64,000 bases of DNA from JACVRW01 sp963825345 (GTDB taxonomy: Bacteria > Actinomycetota > Thermoleophilia > Solirubrobacterales > Thermoleophilaceae), in NCBI GenBank assembly GCA_963825345.1, contig CAWGSQ010000005.1, positions 258,750-322,749 of the forward strand, in the 5' to 3' direction. Below the pieces are notes generated by a model. The model saw nothing but the letters and a program-made list of their open reading frames with translations, was not told the DNA's origin and did no database searches. This document shows positions 9,048-17,994 of the stretch, one piece after another (position 1 is the stretch's first letter; the number at the start of each line of letters is the position of its first letter). A program made the position numbers and the translations under genes.

Positions 9048-10414
9048 GGGCCCACCGACCTCTGGTTGGGGTCGCAGTCGAGCGCCGCGGCCTCCTCAGC
9101 CGAGAAGACGTTGCTGCCGTCCGCCGCGGGCAGCTCGTTCGCCCCCGGGCAGCGGCGGAACTGCTTCAGCTTCGGCCCCGCCCCGTAGAGGATCTCGGAG
9201 AAGTTGATCCAGGCGCGCGAGAAGCCGCCGTTGGCGTCGTAGCCGCCCGTGGTCGAGAAATCGTCCATCCAGCCGACGAAGTCGGACGTGTAGGGCCGCC
9301 CGAAGGCGATCGTGGGCGCGGCGGCGTTCAGCGCGTCAGTGGTCTCGGGGAACGCGCCACGGCGATCGGCGCCGTTCACGCGCTGGCCGTCCATGGCCAC
9401 CTGTGCGAGCGGCGGGAAGCTCTTGATCAGCTCGATCAGGTCGTTGTTGGGCCCCTTGCGCGTGATCGTGCGGGACAGGTCGCGGATCGTCGGCTCGCCG
9501 TCGCGCACGAACAGGCGCGCCTCGTCGAGGAACGGCCCGAGCCGCTTCACGGCGGGCTTTGACGCGTCCACGAACGGATCCACGTCGTCGAGGGCGGAGC
9601 GCAGGTTCACGAAGGTCGTGTTCGCCCGGCGCATGAACGGCGGGAGGAGCTCCACCGACTCGGCGAGAGCGTCCTGCTGGCGCCCAAGCGCGCCGAAGGT
9701 GGCGTTCAGGTTGCCGACCACGCCGGTGAGGTCCTCGCGGCGGTCGGCGAGGGCGTTCACGAGGCTGCCGGAGTCCACGAGGAAGCGCTCGAGCAGCGCG
9801 TCGTCGCGGGTGAGCTCCTGGAAGAGCCTGCTGCCGGTGCTGAGCGCGGGGTTCAGGTAGTGGACGCCCCGGCGCAGCTCCTTGCCACGGCCCTTGAGCA
9901 TCTCCCCCGAGCCCTTGAAGAAGTCCTGGAGCCCAGTGCGCGTGCGCTCGTCGAACAGGTCGAAGATCTGGTCGAGCTCGACCGCCGTGTTGGTCTGGTC
10001 GGTGCCGATCACGCCGCCGTCGTCGATGTCGTCGCCGTTCGCGGGACCCAGCTTGAGGTCCACGTAGCGGTTGGCGATGCCGGACAGCGACGCCTGCTTG
10101 ATCATCACCTGCGTGCCGCGGCGCAGCGGGCTGTAGTCGTCGTCCTTGATGGCGAGCGTGACCTTCGCGGTCCCGTCCTGGGTCACGTCGATGTCCTTGA
10201 CGCTCCCCACGGTCACGCCGCCGGCCTTCACCTCGTTGCCCTTCACGAGCTGCCCGGCGTTCACGAACTCGGCGGTCACGCGGTAGCCACCGTCGCCCCG
10301 AAACAACAGAATGGCGACGGCTATGACTGCGAGGAGGACCAGTGCTGCCGCTAAGGCACGCTTCTTGAGATCCGGACTTCCCTCCGTGCGCAGTCCGGCC
10401 CCAGCTGCGCTCAT
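9044..10414 (-). CDS. MCE (MlaD-type) lipid-transport family protein, first of six
   Basis: This is the promoter-proximal gene of the six, 456 residues. A basic segment (LKKRA) precedes the membrane helix at about residues 19-38. The MCE domain at about 44-125 has VKAGGVTVGSVKDI and IANRYVDLKLGP. A helical region and a short polar C-terminus follow. The gene begins 55 bases after the stop of menF on the same strand, so it may be co-transcribed with menF or have its own promoter in that gap. In canonical mce operons two yrbE permease genes stand directly upstream of the first mce gene; here there are none. Confidence 0.93.
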   Translation of the reverse strand: MSAAGAGLRTEGSPDLKKRALAAALVLLAVIAVAILLFRGDGGYRVTAEFVNAGQLVKGNEVKAGGVTVGSVKDIDVTQDGTAKVTLAIKDDDYSPLRRGTQVMIKQASLSGIANRYVDLKLGPANGDDIDDGGVIGTDQTNTAVELDQIFDLFDERTRTGLQDFFKGSGEMLKGRGKELRRGVHYLNPALSTGSRLFQELTRDDALLERFLVDSGSLVNALADRREDLTGVVGNLNATFGALGRQQDALAESVELLPPFMRRANTTFVNLRSALDDVDPFVDASKPAVKRLGPFLDEARLFVRDGEPTIRDLSRTITRKGPNNDLIELIKSFPPLAQVAMDGQRVNGADRRGAFPETTDALNAAAPTIAFGRPYTSDFVGWMDDFSTTGGYDANGGFSRAWINFSEILYGAGPKLKQFRRCPGANELPAADGSNVFSAEEAAALDCDPNQRSVGP

Positions 10415-10469
10415 TGGCTTCTCTTACCCCGTTTGAGGGCCCACTCACACACGCAGGGCCGCGCCAGAA

Positions 10470-11920
10470 TCAAGAAACGAGCGGGAGAAGCGCCTGGAGC
10501 TTCACCTCGGTCTCGGCCAACTCGTCCGCCGGCACGGATTCGCTGACGATCCCGCAGCCGGCGTACAGGTGTGCCACGCGGCCCCTCAGGAGCGCGCAGC
10601 GGAGGGCCACGCAGAACTCGCCGTCCTCTGCGAGGTCGGTCCAGCCCACCGCGCCGGCGTACCAGCCGCGGTCGAGTCCCTCGAGGGCGGGAATCAGCGG
10701 CAGAGCGGCCTCGCGCGGCTCTCCGCCCACGGCGGGGGTCGGAAGCAGCAGGCCCACCAGCTCCACAGCCGGAACGGGGTCGGCCAGCTGGGCGCGGATC
10801 GGAGTGGCGAGGTGCTGCACGTTATGAACCTTCACCAGCACCGGCTCCTCGGCCGCGGCAACCCAGAGGCTCACCGGATCGAGCGTGCGCTCGATGCGGC
10901 GCGCCACGATCGCCTGTTCCGCGCGGTCCTTCGTGCTCTGGAGCAGTTGCTCGCCCAGGTGATCGTCCACCGAGGGATCCGCGCTGCGGCGGGTGGTGCC
11001 CGCCAGGGCCACGGTCTGAGCGCGCTGGCCGTCGCGGCGCACGAGAAGCTCGGGGCTGGCGCCCACGAACGCCGCCTCCGGGGTGCCGACGCACCAGCAG
11101 TAGCAGGCGGGGAACAGCTCGCGCAGGGCGCCGAACACGGCCGCCGGGTCGTGTGCAGACGCCGCATGGGCACGCACCTCGCGCGCGAGAACGACCTTCT
11201 CGAGCTCGCCCTTGCGAATCCGCTCCACCGCGCGCTCGACGGCGTGCTCGTAGTGGGAGGGCGGGGCGGCGCTGGCCACGCGGGTGCGTTCGACGGGGTC
11301 GGGGTCGAGGAGGGGGATGGCGGTGGGCGCGAGGTCTTCGACCCGGCTCACGAGTCTCTCCACCACCGCCTCGACGTCGTCGTCGGGCTCAACTGCAGCA
11401 TTGAGGGTTAGGCGGGCCTCGTTGGCCTGCCGCGAGACCGCCACTTCCGGCAGCACGAGGCTCGCGGGCGCCAGGCTTGACCACTCGGGGGAGGCTCCGC
11501 CGTTGTGTGCGAACGCGAAGCCGCCCATGAAGGCGGGGCCGGCCGCCGGCGGCCGCTGCGGGTCCTCGGCGGGGTCGTCGGTGATCGCGTCTCGCCCCAC
11601 CTCGCGCGCGCGGCTGGCCACCTCCGCGAAGCGGCCCGGCCCGTGCGCCTCGATCGTCAGCGCCTCACCCAGCCCAGCGAGCACGAAGCCGTCGCGGTCG
11701 GGCTGCTCGAGGCAGGCGAAGCGGTCGTTGGGCCGCCGGGCGCCTAGAACTGCAGCACCGAGGTCGAGATCGGCCGGGATCGGGACCGTGATCGCCGCGA
11801 GCGTGCCTTTGCCGCTCCGTCGCGCCTTCGCTGCGGCCTCCGAACCCGCTCGTGGAGCAGCTCAACGGCAGCACTGGAGAGCGCAAAGCGATCCTCCGGG
11901 CCTGCAACGCGAACGGTCAT
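10470..11920 (-). pseudogene. menF: Isochorismate synthase MenF, frameshifted near the 5' end
   Basis: The enzyme converts chorismate to isochorismate for menaquinone synthesis. The main frame from GTG 11684 encodes 404 residues with the chorismate-binding fold: KGELEKVVLARE, TVALAGTTRR, VKVHNVQHLATPI, LPTPAVGGEPREAAL and YAGCGIV near the end. Homologous coding continues upstream of 11684 in the same frame (RRSGKGTLAAITVPIPADLD, then RRPNDRFACLEQPDRDGF), but that frame meets a TGA near 11861 and has no ATG, GTG or TTG after it. An ATG at 11920 opens a different frame (MTVRVAGPEDRFALSS) that would join if one base were missing between about 11835 and 11870. I therefore read one gene from 11920 with a -1 type frameshift. 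If 11684 were the true start the protein would lack its N-terminal strands. Sequence error is likely, because nothing else in the gene is damaged. Confidence 0.8.
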
Positions 11921-11946
11921 CACCCACAGGATGCCGGATTGCGGTC

Positions 11947-11993
11947 GACTGTCCTGTCTAAGGGTTGATACGCAGGCCTAGGGCAGGACGGTC
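11947..11993. repeat. Imperfect 10-bp inverted repeat between ilvN and menF
   Basis: The arms are GACTGTCCTG (11947-11956) and CAGGACGGTC (11984-11993), with one mismatch and a 27-base spacer holding the palindrome CCTAGG. It lies in the 82-base gap downstream of ilvN and upstream of the menF start. It could be a weak terminator for ilvBN or an operator for menF. There is no T-run, so I do not call it an intrinsic terminator. Confidence 0.3.
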
Positions 11994-12002
11994 GAACGGG
12001 CT

Positions 12003-12563
12003 CTAGGTGATGCTTCGGCCGCGCGCCACGGCGATCTCGCCGGTGCGGATCAGCTCGATCAGGCCGAACGGGCGCACCATGCCCTCGAAGGCCTGGATCT
12101 TGTCCTCGGTGCCCGTGATCTCCACGGTCACGCTGCGCTTCGACACGTCCACGGTCTTGCCGCGGAAGATTTCGGTGAACTGCATCACCTGGGCGCGAGC
12201 GTCGCCGTCCTGGCACGAGATCTTGAACAGCGCCAGTTCACGCGCCACCGTCTCCTCGGGCTCGAGATCGCGGATCTTGATCACGTGGACGAGCTTGTGG
12301 AGCTGCTTCGTCACCTGGTCGATCGGGTGCGCCGCTCCGTCGAGCGTCAGCGTGATCCGCGAGATCGACGTGTCGTCCGTGGCGCCCACAGCCAGCGAGT
12401 CGATGTTGAAGCCACGCCGGGCGAACAGGCCCGCGATGCGCGCCAGCACACCGGGCTTGTTCTCCACGAGGATCGACAGGATGTGCTTGCGGCCCGTGCG
12501 GATCCCGCCGCTCGCCTGGAGATCCTCGAGGTTCAGGACCTCCTTGGTGCCTGGCTCACCCAT
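12003..12563 (-). CDS. ilvN: Acetolactate synthase small (regulatory) subunit
   Basis: This 186-residue protein is the regulatory partner of IlvB in branched-chain amino-acid synthesis; it activates the catalytic subunit and confers valine feedback control. An ACT domain at about residues 27-100 starts ILSILVENKPGVLARIAGLF and contains the RRGFNIDSL motif. The second, C-terminal small-subunit domain follows (FRGKTVDVSKRS, then VRPFGLIELIRTGEIAVARG). The N-terminal ~25 residues are a short extension. The start lies 3 bases after the ilvB stop, so the two should be coupled. No ilvC follows; menF is next. Confidence 0.96.
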   Translation of the reverse strand: MGEPGTKEVLNLEDLQASGGIRTGRKHILSILVENKPGVLARIAGLFARRGFNIDSLAVGATDDTSISRITLTLDGAAHPIDQVTKQLHKLVHVIKIRDLEPEETVARELALFKISCQDGDARAQVMQFTEIFRGKTVDVSKRSVTVEITGTEDKIQAFEGMVRPFGLIELIRTGEIAVARGRSIT

Positions 12564-12566
12564 CGC

Positions 12567-14243
12567 TCAGCCCACCATGTCCCGGGCGGCCTGACCGGCC
12601 GGGATCATCGGGTAGCAGTTCTCCTCGGGCGTCACGCGCACGTCCACGAGCACGGGGCCCTCGGTGGCGAGCGCCTCCTTGAAGCCGCCCACCAGCTCGT
12701 TCTTGTCGGTGATCAGCATGCCCTTGGCGCCGAAGGCGTCCGCAAGCTTCACCCAGTCCGGGCTCGATCCCATCTTCACCGACGAGTAGCGGCGGTCCCA
12801 GAACAGCTCCTGCCACTGGCGCACCATGCCGAGGTGGCCGTTGTTCATCATGAAGATCTTCACCGGGATGCTCTCGTCGACGCAGGTGGCCAGCTCCTGG
12901 ATGTTCATGATCAGCGAGCCGTCGCCGGCCAGGCAGACCACGTCGTCGTCCGGACACGCGACCTTGGCGCCCATCGCGGACGGCAGGCCGAATCCCATCG
13001 TGCCGAGGCCGCCGGAGTTGATCCACTGGCGCGGGCGCGTGAAGCTGTAGTACTGCGCGGCCCACATCTGGTGCTGGCCCACGTCGGAGGTCACGATCGC
13101 CTCCCCGCCGGTGGCCTCGAACATGGCCTGGACCATGTACTGCGGCTTGATCTCGCCGTCCGCGGTCTGCTCGTAGGCCAATGGGTGCTTGTCCTGCCAG
13201 CCCTTGATGCGCTGCCACCAGCCCTCGAGCCGCGACGGATCCGCCCCGAGCGCCCGGTACTCGGCGGTCAGCTTGGGGAGGATGTTCTTGGCGTCGCCGA
13301 CGATCGGGATGTGCGCCGGCACGTTCTTCGAGATCTCCGCCGGGTCCACGTCGATGTGGATGAACTTCGCGCGCGGGGCGAACTCGGAGAGCTTGCCGGT
13401 CACGCGGTCGTCGAAGCGCGCGCCGATGGCCACGATCAGGTCCGCCTCATCCATCGAATAGTTCGCCGTGCGCGTGCCGTGCATCCCGGGCATGCCGAGC
13501 CACTGTTTGTCGTCGGCCGGGTAGGCGCCCAGTCCCATCAGCGTGCAGGTGACGGGGAAGCGGTCGGACGTGCAGAGCTCGCGGAACTCCTTCGAGGCGT
13601 TGGCGTTCACGATCCCGCCGCCGCCGTAGATCACGGGCCGGCGCGCGTTCGCCAGCGCCTTGGCGGCGAGGCGGATCTGCTTGAGGTTGCCGTCCGTGGT
13701 CGGCTGGTAGCCGGGCAGGTGGACGCTCGCCACCGGCTCGTACGGGATGTCGGCGCGCGAGAGGTCCTGCGGGATGTCCACCAGCACCGGGCCCGGGCGC
13801 CCCGTGCGCGCCACGTGGAATGCCTCGTGGATCGCGTTCGGGATCTGGCGCGGGTCCTGGATCATGATCGAGTGCTTCACGATCGGCATCGTGATGCCGG
13901 AGATGTCGGCCTCCTGGAAGCCGTCCGTGCCGATCAGGTCGGTGCGCACCTGTCCGGTGAGGAAGACCGTCGGCACGCTGTCCATCACGGCGTCCGCGAT
14001 CGCGGTCACCAGGTTGGTGGCGCCGGGACCGCTCGTGGCCAGCGCAACCCCGACCTTCCCTGACGCCTTCGCGTAGCCCTCCGCGGCGTGGCCGGCGCCC
14101 TGCTCGTGACGGCACTGGACGTGCCGCAGCCCGGCGTCGTAGAGCGCGTCGTACGTGGGCAGGTTCGCGCCCCCCGGGATGCCGAATACATGGTCAACGC
14201 CCTCGGCCTTGAGGCACTCCATGATGGCGTCGACGGCTCGCAT
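12567..14243 (-). CDS. ilvB: Acetolactate synthase large (catalytic) subunit
   Basis: This ThDP/FAD/Mg enzyme condenses pyruvate to acetolactate (or with 2-oxobutyrate) for valine, leucine and isoleucine synthesis. The frame is open to 14459, but I start at ATG 14243 (558 residues) because homology begins at MRAVDAIMECLKAEGVDHVF and an AAAGGA ribosome-binding site sits upstream. Residues include the ThDP-activating Glu47 (CRHEQGAGHAAEGYAKA), the LATSGPGATNLVTAIADA segment, IGARFDDRVTGK, and the GDGSLIMNIQELAT to MNNGHLGM Mg-ThDP motif. The upstream 82-base gap contains a short hairpin (CTGGCT/AGCCAG near 14277-14292). Confidence 0.97.
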   Translation of the reverse strand: MRAVDAIMECLKAEGVDHVFGIPGGANLPTYDALYDAGLRHVQCRHEQGAGHAAEGYAKASGKVGVALATSGPGATNLVTAIADAVMDSVPTVFLTGQVRTDLIGTDGFQEADISGITMPIVKHSIMIQDPRQIPNAIHEAFHVARTGRPGPVLVDIPQDLSRADIPYEPVASVHLPGYQPTTDGNLKQIRLAAKALANARRPVIYGGGGIVNANASKEFRELCTSDRFPVTCTLMGLGAYPADDKQWLGMPGMHGTRTANYSMDEADLIVAIGARFDDRVTGKLSEFAPRAKFIHIDVDPAEISKNVPAHIPIVGDAKNILPKLTAEYRALGADPSRLEGWWQRIKGWQDKHPLAYEQTADGEIKPQYMVQAMFEATGGEAIVTSDVGQHQMWAAQYYSFTRPRQWINSGGLGTMGFGLPSAMGAKVACPDDDVVCLAGDGSLIMNIQELATCVDESIPVKIFMMNNGHLGMVRQWQELFWDRRYSSVKMGSSPDWVKLADAFGAKGMLITDKNELVGGFKEALATEGPVLVDVRVTPEENCYPMIPAGQAARDMVG

Positions 14244-14325
14244 GACGGCGCGGTCCTTTCGGGATGGAAGTTGCGACTGGCTGGGCAGCCAGCAGAGAAG
14301 CCAGTCTACCAGTGGTTTTTCGCGC

Positions 14326-14601
14326 TCACAGCGGATTTCCTGCGGCGCCGGCCGCTTCCGGGAAGTGCAGATCGGTCCCGCAGCGCATACAGACCTGGTC
14401 CGAGATCGGCACCACGTTTCCGCACTCGGGGCACTGCCGCAGTGGGTCGTCCTGCTCATAGCGGTAGAGGAGCGCCGCGAAGATGCCGATTCCGGGCGTT
14501 GCGAAGCCGATCAGGAACCAGATCAGAAAAGAGCTTCCCTTCATCCGTCCGATCACGCCGGTGGCGACGCCGAAGACGAACGCGATGAAGACGAATGTCA
14601 C
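14326..14601 (-). CDS. Small membrane protein with C-terminal zinc ribbon
   Basis: The 91-residue protein has two hydrophobic segments (about 1-17 and 23-45). A zinc-ribbon-like module follows, with CPECG at about 57-61 and CMRCG at about 71-75, four Cys that could bind one zinc. The GTG start follows the stop of the 56-residue gene by 3 bases, so the two are an operon. It lies 82 bases upstream of ilvB on the same strand. Such TM plus zinc-ribbon proteins are widespread and uncharacterised; no function is assigned. Confidence 0.75.
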   Translation of the reverse strand: MTFVFIAFVFGVATGVIGRMKGSSFLIWFLIGFATPGIGIFAALLYRYEQDDPLRQCPECGNVVPISDQVCMRCGTDLHFPEAAGAAGNPL

Positions 14602-14604
14602 TGC

Positions 14605-14775
14605 TCAGAGCACGCGCAGGGCCCAGACCACCGCCATGACGGCGATCACGGCAATCACGATCCACGCGACCGCCGCAACGAACCCGAGCACGACCTTGAA
14701 CAGGACATACGCCGCAACGATCAGAACCGCTACGGCGAGCAGCTTGCGTGCTGCATCTGATGCCAGTTGTCCCAT
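14605..14775 (-). CDS. 56-residue hydrophobic membrane protein
   Basis: This short gene runs from ATG 14775 to TGA 14605. The product begins MGQLASDAARK, then is hydrophobic almost throughout, with two probable helices (about 12-30 and 33-53), and ends ALRVL. Support comes from its uninterrupted membrane-protein character, its ATG start, and tight coupling (3 bases) to the zinc-ribbon gene downstream. I do not recognise a family. Confidence 0.6.
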   Translation of the reverse strand: MGQLASDAARKLLAVAVLIVAAYVLFKVVLGFVAAVAWIVIAVIAVMAVVWALRVL

Positions 14776-14796
14776 ACCAGAGATTCTAGGCGGCGC

Positions 14797-15744
14797 TCAC
14801 AGCAATCTTGCGGGCCGGGTGCCCAGGTAGCGGTCGAGCCCCGGTAGCGGGACCGACGACATGATCCAGGCGGGCCAGTAGATCTTGAAGCCGAACCCGC
14901 GCAGCCGGTTGATCAGGTACCACGAGTCGGTGGTGCAGTAGACCCCGAAGGTCTCCGGCTCCTGCATCTTCGCGACGCGGTCGAGCGCCGCCAGCACCAC
15001 CGGGATGAGATCCTGGGGGTGCTCGCCCACCGCCGGGCCGATCTCGCCGAGGTTGCTCACCCAGCAGAGGCCCGTTGCGCGTCCCGACTCCGCATCGACG
15101 GTGGCGAGGCAGTTACGGGTGCGGCCGAAGAACTCGTGCAGTGCGGGCCGCTCGTGCCCGATCGCCTCCGGCTCGAGGCGCTTCCACTCCTCCACGGCCC
15201 GCTCCGAGGTGAGCACGTGCACGTCGGGCTCCGTCGTGTCGAGCTCGAGCGCGCGCTGCTCCAGGTAGCGGTCCACGCGGTGGCGCATGTGCCAGTGGCC
15301 GCTCACCGGCATCACTCCGAACTTGGTGAAGAGGGTGAGGTCGGTCGGGGTTCCCACGGCCACCACGAGCCGGCCGAGCTCGGGGGTCGGCGACTCGGGC
15401 CAGCAGCGCTCGAGCAGCGCGGAGCTCACGCCGCGGCCCATGTGCGAGGGGGCCACCCAGAGCTCCGCCATCTCGTCCATGGAGCCGAAGCGCGCCATGA
15501 GCACGTAGCCCACGAGCTCGTCGCCCTCCTCGCAGACCATGAAGCACCCGCCCTCCTGCGCGGCGAGGAACTCGATCAGCGGCCGCTCGCGCCTCCAGTC
15601 CTCGCGCAGCCCCTCCTCAGTGCGGCCCTGCGCCCCCGTGATGAGCCCGCGCGCCCGCCGCGACGCGTCCCAGGCCACCTCGCCGAGCTCGAACACGGCC
15701 TGCAGGTCGCTGGCGCGACCGTCGCGGAAGGTCAGCTCGGTCAC
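14797..15744 (-). CDS. GNAT-family acetyltransferase
   Basis: The 315-residue protein starts at GTG 15744 (VTELTFRDGRASDLQAVF), whose GTGA overlaps the stop of the NDH-2 gene. The open frame extends much further upstream, but that part is only an out-of-frame shadow of NDH-2. A GNAT fold is visible in the N-terminal half: the acetyl-CoA loop is around MGRGVSSALLERC, preceded by ELVGYVLMARFGSMDEMAELWV. The C-terminal half may be a second, degenerate GNAT domain (LATVDAESGRATGLCWV, then the closing YWPAWIMSS). Substrate unknown. Coupling to NDH-2 may be only organisational. Confidence 0.85.
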   Translation of the reverse strand: MTELTFRDGRASDLQAVFELGEVAWDASRRARGLITGAQGRTEEGLREDWRRERPLIEFLAAQEGGCFMVCEEGDELVGYVLMARFGSMDEMAELWVAPSHMGRGVSSALLERCWPESPTPELGRLVVAVGTPTDLTLFTKFGVMPVSGHWHMRHRVDRYLEQRALELDTTEPDVHVLTSERAVEEWKRLEPEAIGHERPALHEFFGRTRNCLATVDAESGRATGLCWVSNLGEIGPAVGEHPQDLIPVVLAALDRVAKMQEPETFGVYCTTDSWYLINRLRGFGFKIYWPAWIMSSVPLPGLDRYLGTRPARLL

Positions 15745-17066
15745 TGACCGGGTGCCTCGTCCGGCTGCCGCGCCTCGTCGAGGTAGGTCTGGAGCGAGGG
15801 TGGATGGCCGAGCTGGCCGAGCTCGGCGGACGCGCGGCCGAACAGCAGGCCGACCGTCCAGTCGGCCGCCAGGCGCACCCGGCGCGCCGCGCCGGGCATC
15901 ATTGCCAGGTGGTAGGTCCGGGCGGCGAACCAGGCCGGGAAGCCGCGCAGCCGGATCCCGAGCATCGTGGCCACCGCCTTGTGCTGGCCGAGGTCCACGA
16001 ACACGCCGAGCGTGCGATAGCGGAACTTCCGCGGCTCCTTCCCCGCCAACGCGGCCGCCACGTTGCTCCCGACCACCCTCCCCTGGCGGATCGCGTGCTG
16101 CGCCGTCGGGGGGCTCGGCGCCTTTCGCCTCTGCGCCGGGTCCGGGACGGCTGCCGCGTCGCCGATCGCCCAGACGTTGTGCTGCCCCTTCACCCGCATG
16201 AATGCGTCGGTCTCGATGCGGCCGCCCTTGGTGAGTGGCAGCCCGAGCTCCCTCACGATCGCGGGAGGCTTCACCCCGGCCGTCCAGCACACCGTCCGGG
16301 TGGCCACGCGCTCCCCGGTCGAGAGCACGGCGCTGCGCTCGTCCATGCGCTCGAGCCGGGTGCCGGTGCGCAGCTCGATCCCGCGTCCGCGCAGCTCCTT
16401 GGAGGCGAACTCCGCGAGGCTCTCGGGGATCTCGGGCATGATCCGGTCGAGCACGTCGGCGATGATCCAGCGCGTGCCCGTCTGGCGGCAGCGCGGGTAG
16501 CGCTCGATCGTGGCGTTCACGTAGTCCTGGAGCTCCGCGATCCCCTCCACCCCGGCATATCCCGCGCCCACGAACAGGAACGTGAGGTACTCGCGCCTGC
16601 TCTCGTCGTCGGGCAGCGACTCCGCGATCTCCAGGTTGAGCAGGGCGCGGTTGCGCACCATGATGGCGTCGGCGAGCGTCTTGAAGCCGAGGGCATGCTC
16701 CGCGAGGCCGGGGATCGGCAGCACCCGCGAGACCGACCCGAGCGCCACGACGAGCTGGTCGTAGCGGAGCGTCTCGTCCCGCTCGTCGAGGGTGCGCATG
16801 TACAGCTCGTTCACCCCGGGGTCGGCGCCGGTCACGCGCCCGAGGCGCAGATCCGCCCACTCGAGCTCCTCCCGAAGCGGCACCACCACGTGGCGCGGCT
16901 CGAGGGAGCCCGCCGCGGCGCCGGGCAGGAGCGGCGAATAGAGCAGGAAGTTCACGTCCGAGACGACGATGATGCGCGCGCTGTAGCGCGGCAGCCGCCG
17001 CTCGAGCCGGCGCGCCGCGTAGAGCCCGCCGAACCCTCCGCCCGCGATTACGACGTCGAAGGCCAC
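15741..17066 (-). CDS. ndh: Type II NADH dehydrogenase (NDH-2)
   Basis: This 441-residue single-subunit flavoenzyme transfers electrons from NADH to the quinone pool, here presumably menaquinone, at the inner face of the membrane. The first Rossmann motif for FAD is at residues 9-14 (GGGFGG) and the second, for NADH, at about 166-173 (VGAGYAGVE). The characteristic motif with the FAD-binding Asp is NVWAIGDAAAV. The C-terminal region has the amphipathic basic/aromatic helix (FPAWFAARTYHLAMMPG) that docks NDH-2 to the membrane. Length is normal. Confidence 0.93.
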   Translation of the reverse strand: MAFDVVIAGGGFGGLYAARRLERRLPRYSARIIVVSDVNFLLYSPLLPGAAAGSLEPRHVVVPLREELEWADLRLGRVTGADPGVNELYMRTLDERDETLRYDQLVVALGSVSRVLPIPGLAEHALGFKTLADAIMVRNRALLNLEIAESLPDDESRREYLTFLFVGAGYAGVEGIAELQDYVNATIERYPRCRQTGTRWIIADVLDRIMPEIPESLAEFASKELRGRGIELRTGTRLERMDERSAVLSTGERVATRTVCWTAGVKPPAIVRELGLPLTKGGRIETDAFMRVKGQHNVWAIGDAAAVPDPAQRRKAPSPPTAQHAIRQGRVVGSNVAAALAGKEPRKFRYRTLGVFVDLGQHKAVATMLGIRLRGFPAWFAARTYHLAMMPGAARRVRLAADWTVGLLFGRASAELGQLGHPPSLQTYLDEARQPDEAPGQ

Positions 17067-17076
17067 GCGCCCGAGG

Positions 17077-17733
17077 CTACCCAGCCGCTCGCCGCGCCGC
17101 GTCCAGGGCCGGGCGCATGCGGTTCGGCAGGCGCCGGGCCACCCGCCAGGGAGCGCCCGCGAAGGCGTGGTTCGCCACGGTGGCGAAGCCCTCCTCGTCC
17201 ACGCGTAACGCGAGCAGCAGGTGCGCTATGCGGTCGGACGGCGGCAGCTCGCGGTCCACGGCCTGCACGCAGAAGCAGTGCACCCGGCGGCCACCGGGCG
17301 ACACGAGCAGCGCGCCGCCCTCGCCGAGCAGCCAGACGCCCAGCTCGCCGTGCTGGAGCGCGAGGCCGGTGTCGCGCTGGAGCTGGCGCTCGTCGTGGCC
17401 GAGCAGGTCGCCGAGCAGGCCCTGGGCGACGGGCTCACCGGGGAAGGCGGCGGGATCTCCGTCCTCCGCGCGGGGCCGCTTCGGCCGGACCACGCTCGCG
17501 CCCCGGAAGGCGTACAGCTCGGGGATGATCCAAGCGTGCGCCAGCGCCGCGAGCGCGACCGGGGTGGCGAGCGGCTCGAGCCAGATCATCCCCACGCCCG
17601 CGCAGATGAACGGCACCGTGTAGAGGAGCGTCCAGGCATGCCAGATGCGTGCCCAGCGGCGCAGCCAGTGGGCGTCCGTGGGCTGGCGCCACGGGACCGA
17701 AGCGAGCTCGGGAAGTGCCCTATCCGCCTGCAA
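17077..17733 (-). CDS. Conserved membrane-associated protein, unknown function
   Basis: The 218-residue protein starts at TTG 17733, inside the end of the upstream gene (14-base overlap). It has two hydrophobic segments at about residues 30-50 and 55-72. A soluble domain follows with a short Cys pair (HCFCVQAVD) and PPSDRIAHLLLALRVDEEG. The C-terminus is basic (RRLPNRMRP). I do not recognise the family. It lies 10 bases upstream of the NDH-2 start, so it is probably co-transcribed with that gene. Confidence 0.7.
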   Translation of the reverse strand: MQADRALPELASVPWRQPTDAHWLRRWARIWHAWTLLYTVPFICAGVGMIWLEPLATPVALAALAHAWIIPELYAFRGASVVRPKRPRAEDGDPAAFPGEPVAQGLLGDLLGHDERQLQRDTGLALQHGELGVWLLGEGGALLVSPGGRRVHCFCVQAVDRELPPSDRIAHLLLALRVDEEGFATVANHAFAGAPWRVARRLPNRMRPALDAARRAAG

Positions 17734-17944
17734 TTGGACGCCGCAGGATGACCATGTCGGCGTCCCGCGGAAGCTGACGCACGTGCGTGGCCTTGCCTGG
17801 CCCGTCGGGAACCGTGCCGATGTACCCGAGCTCCTGCTGCCCGGTGAACTCCTGCACCGCCGCCGCGAAGGCGGCGTCGTCCTCCAGCGACCACTCGGCG
17901 AGCGTGGTGTGCCCTGTTGCGTCCATGCGAATGAGTCGTGCCAT
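17720..17944 (-). CDS. Small conserved protein, unknown function
   Basis: The 74-residue soluble protein starts MARLIRMDATGHTTLAEWS. It contains an acidic helix (LEDDAAFAAAVQEFTGQQ) and a short beta-rich end (HVRQLPRDADMVILRRP). It resembles small actinobacterial proteins with a ubiquitin-like or swapped-hairpin character, but I cannot name the family. It overlaps the following gene by 14 bases and is the first gene of a likely operon leading to NDH-2 and the GNAT gene. Confidence 0.6.
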   Translation of the reverse strand: MARLIRMDATGHTTLAEWSLEDDAAFAAAVQEFTGQQELGYIGTVPDGPGKATHVRQLPRDADMVILRRPIAGG

Positions 17945-17994
17945 GAAATTCAGGATACGCCGGTTTGCAAGGGTCTCACCGGGTAGTCGAAGGC

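Noticed and set aside
14244..14459. A longer ilvB with 72 extra N-terminal residues
   Set aside because: Homology starts at 14243 and the extension is a shadow of the zinc-ribbon gene in another frame.
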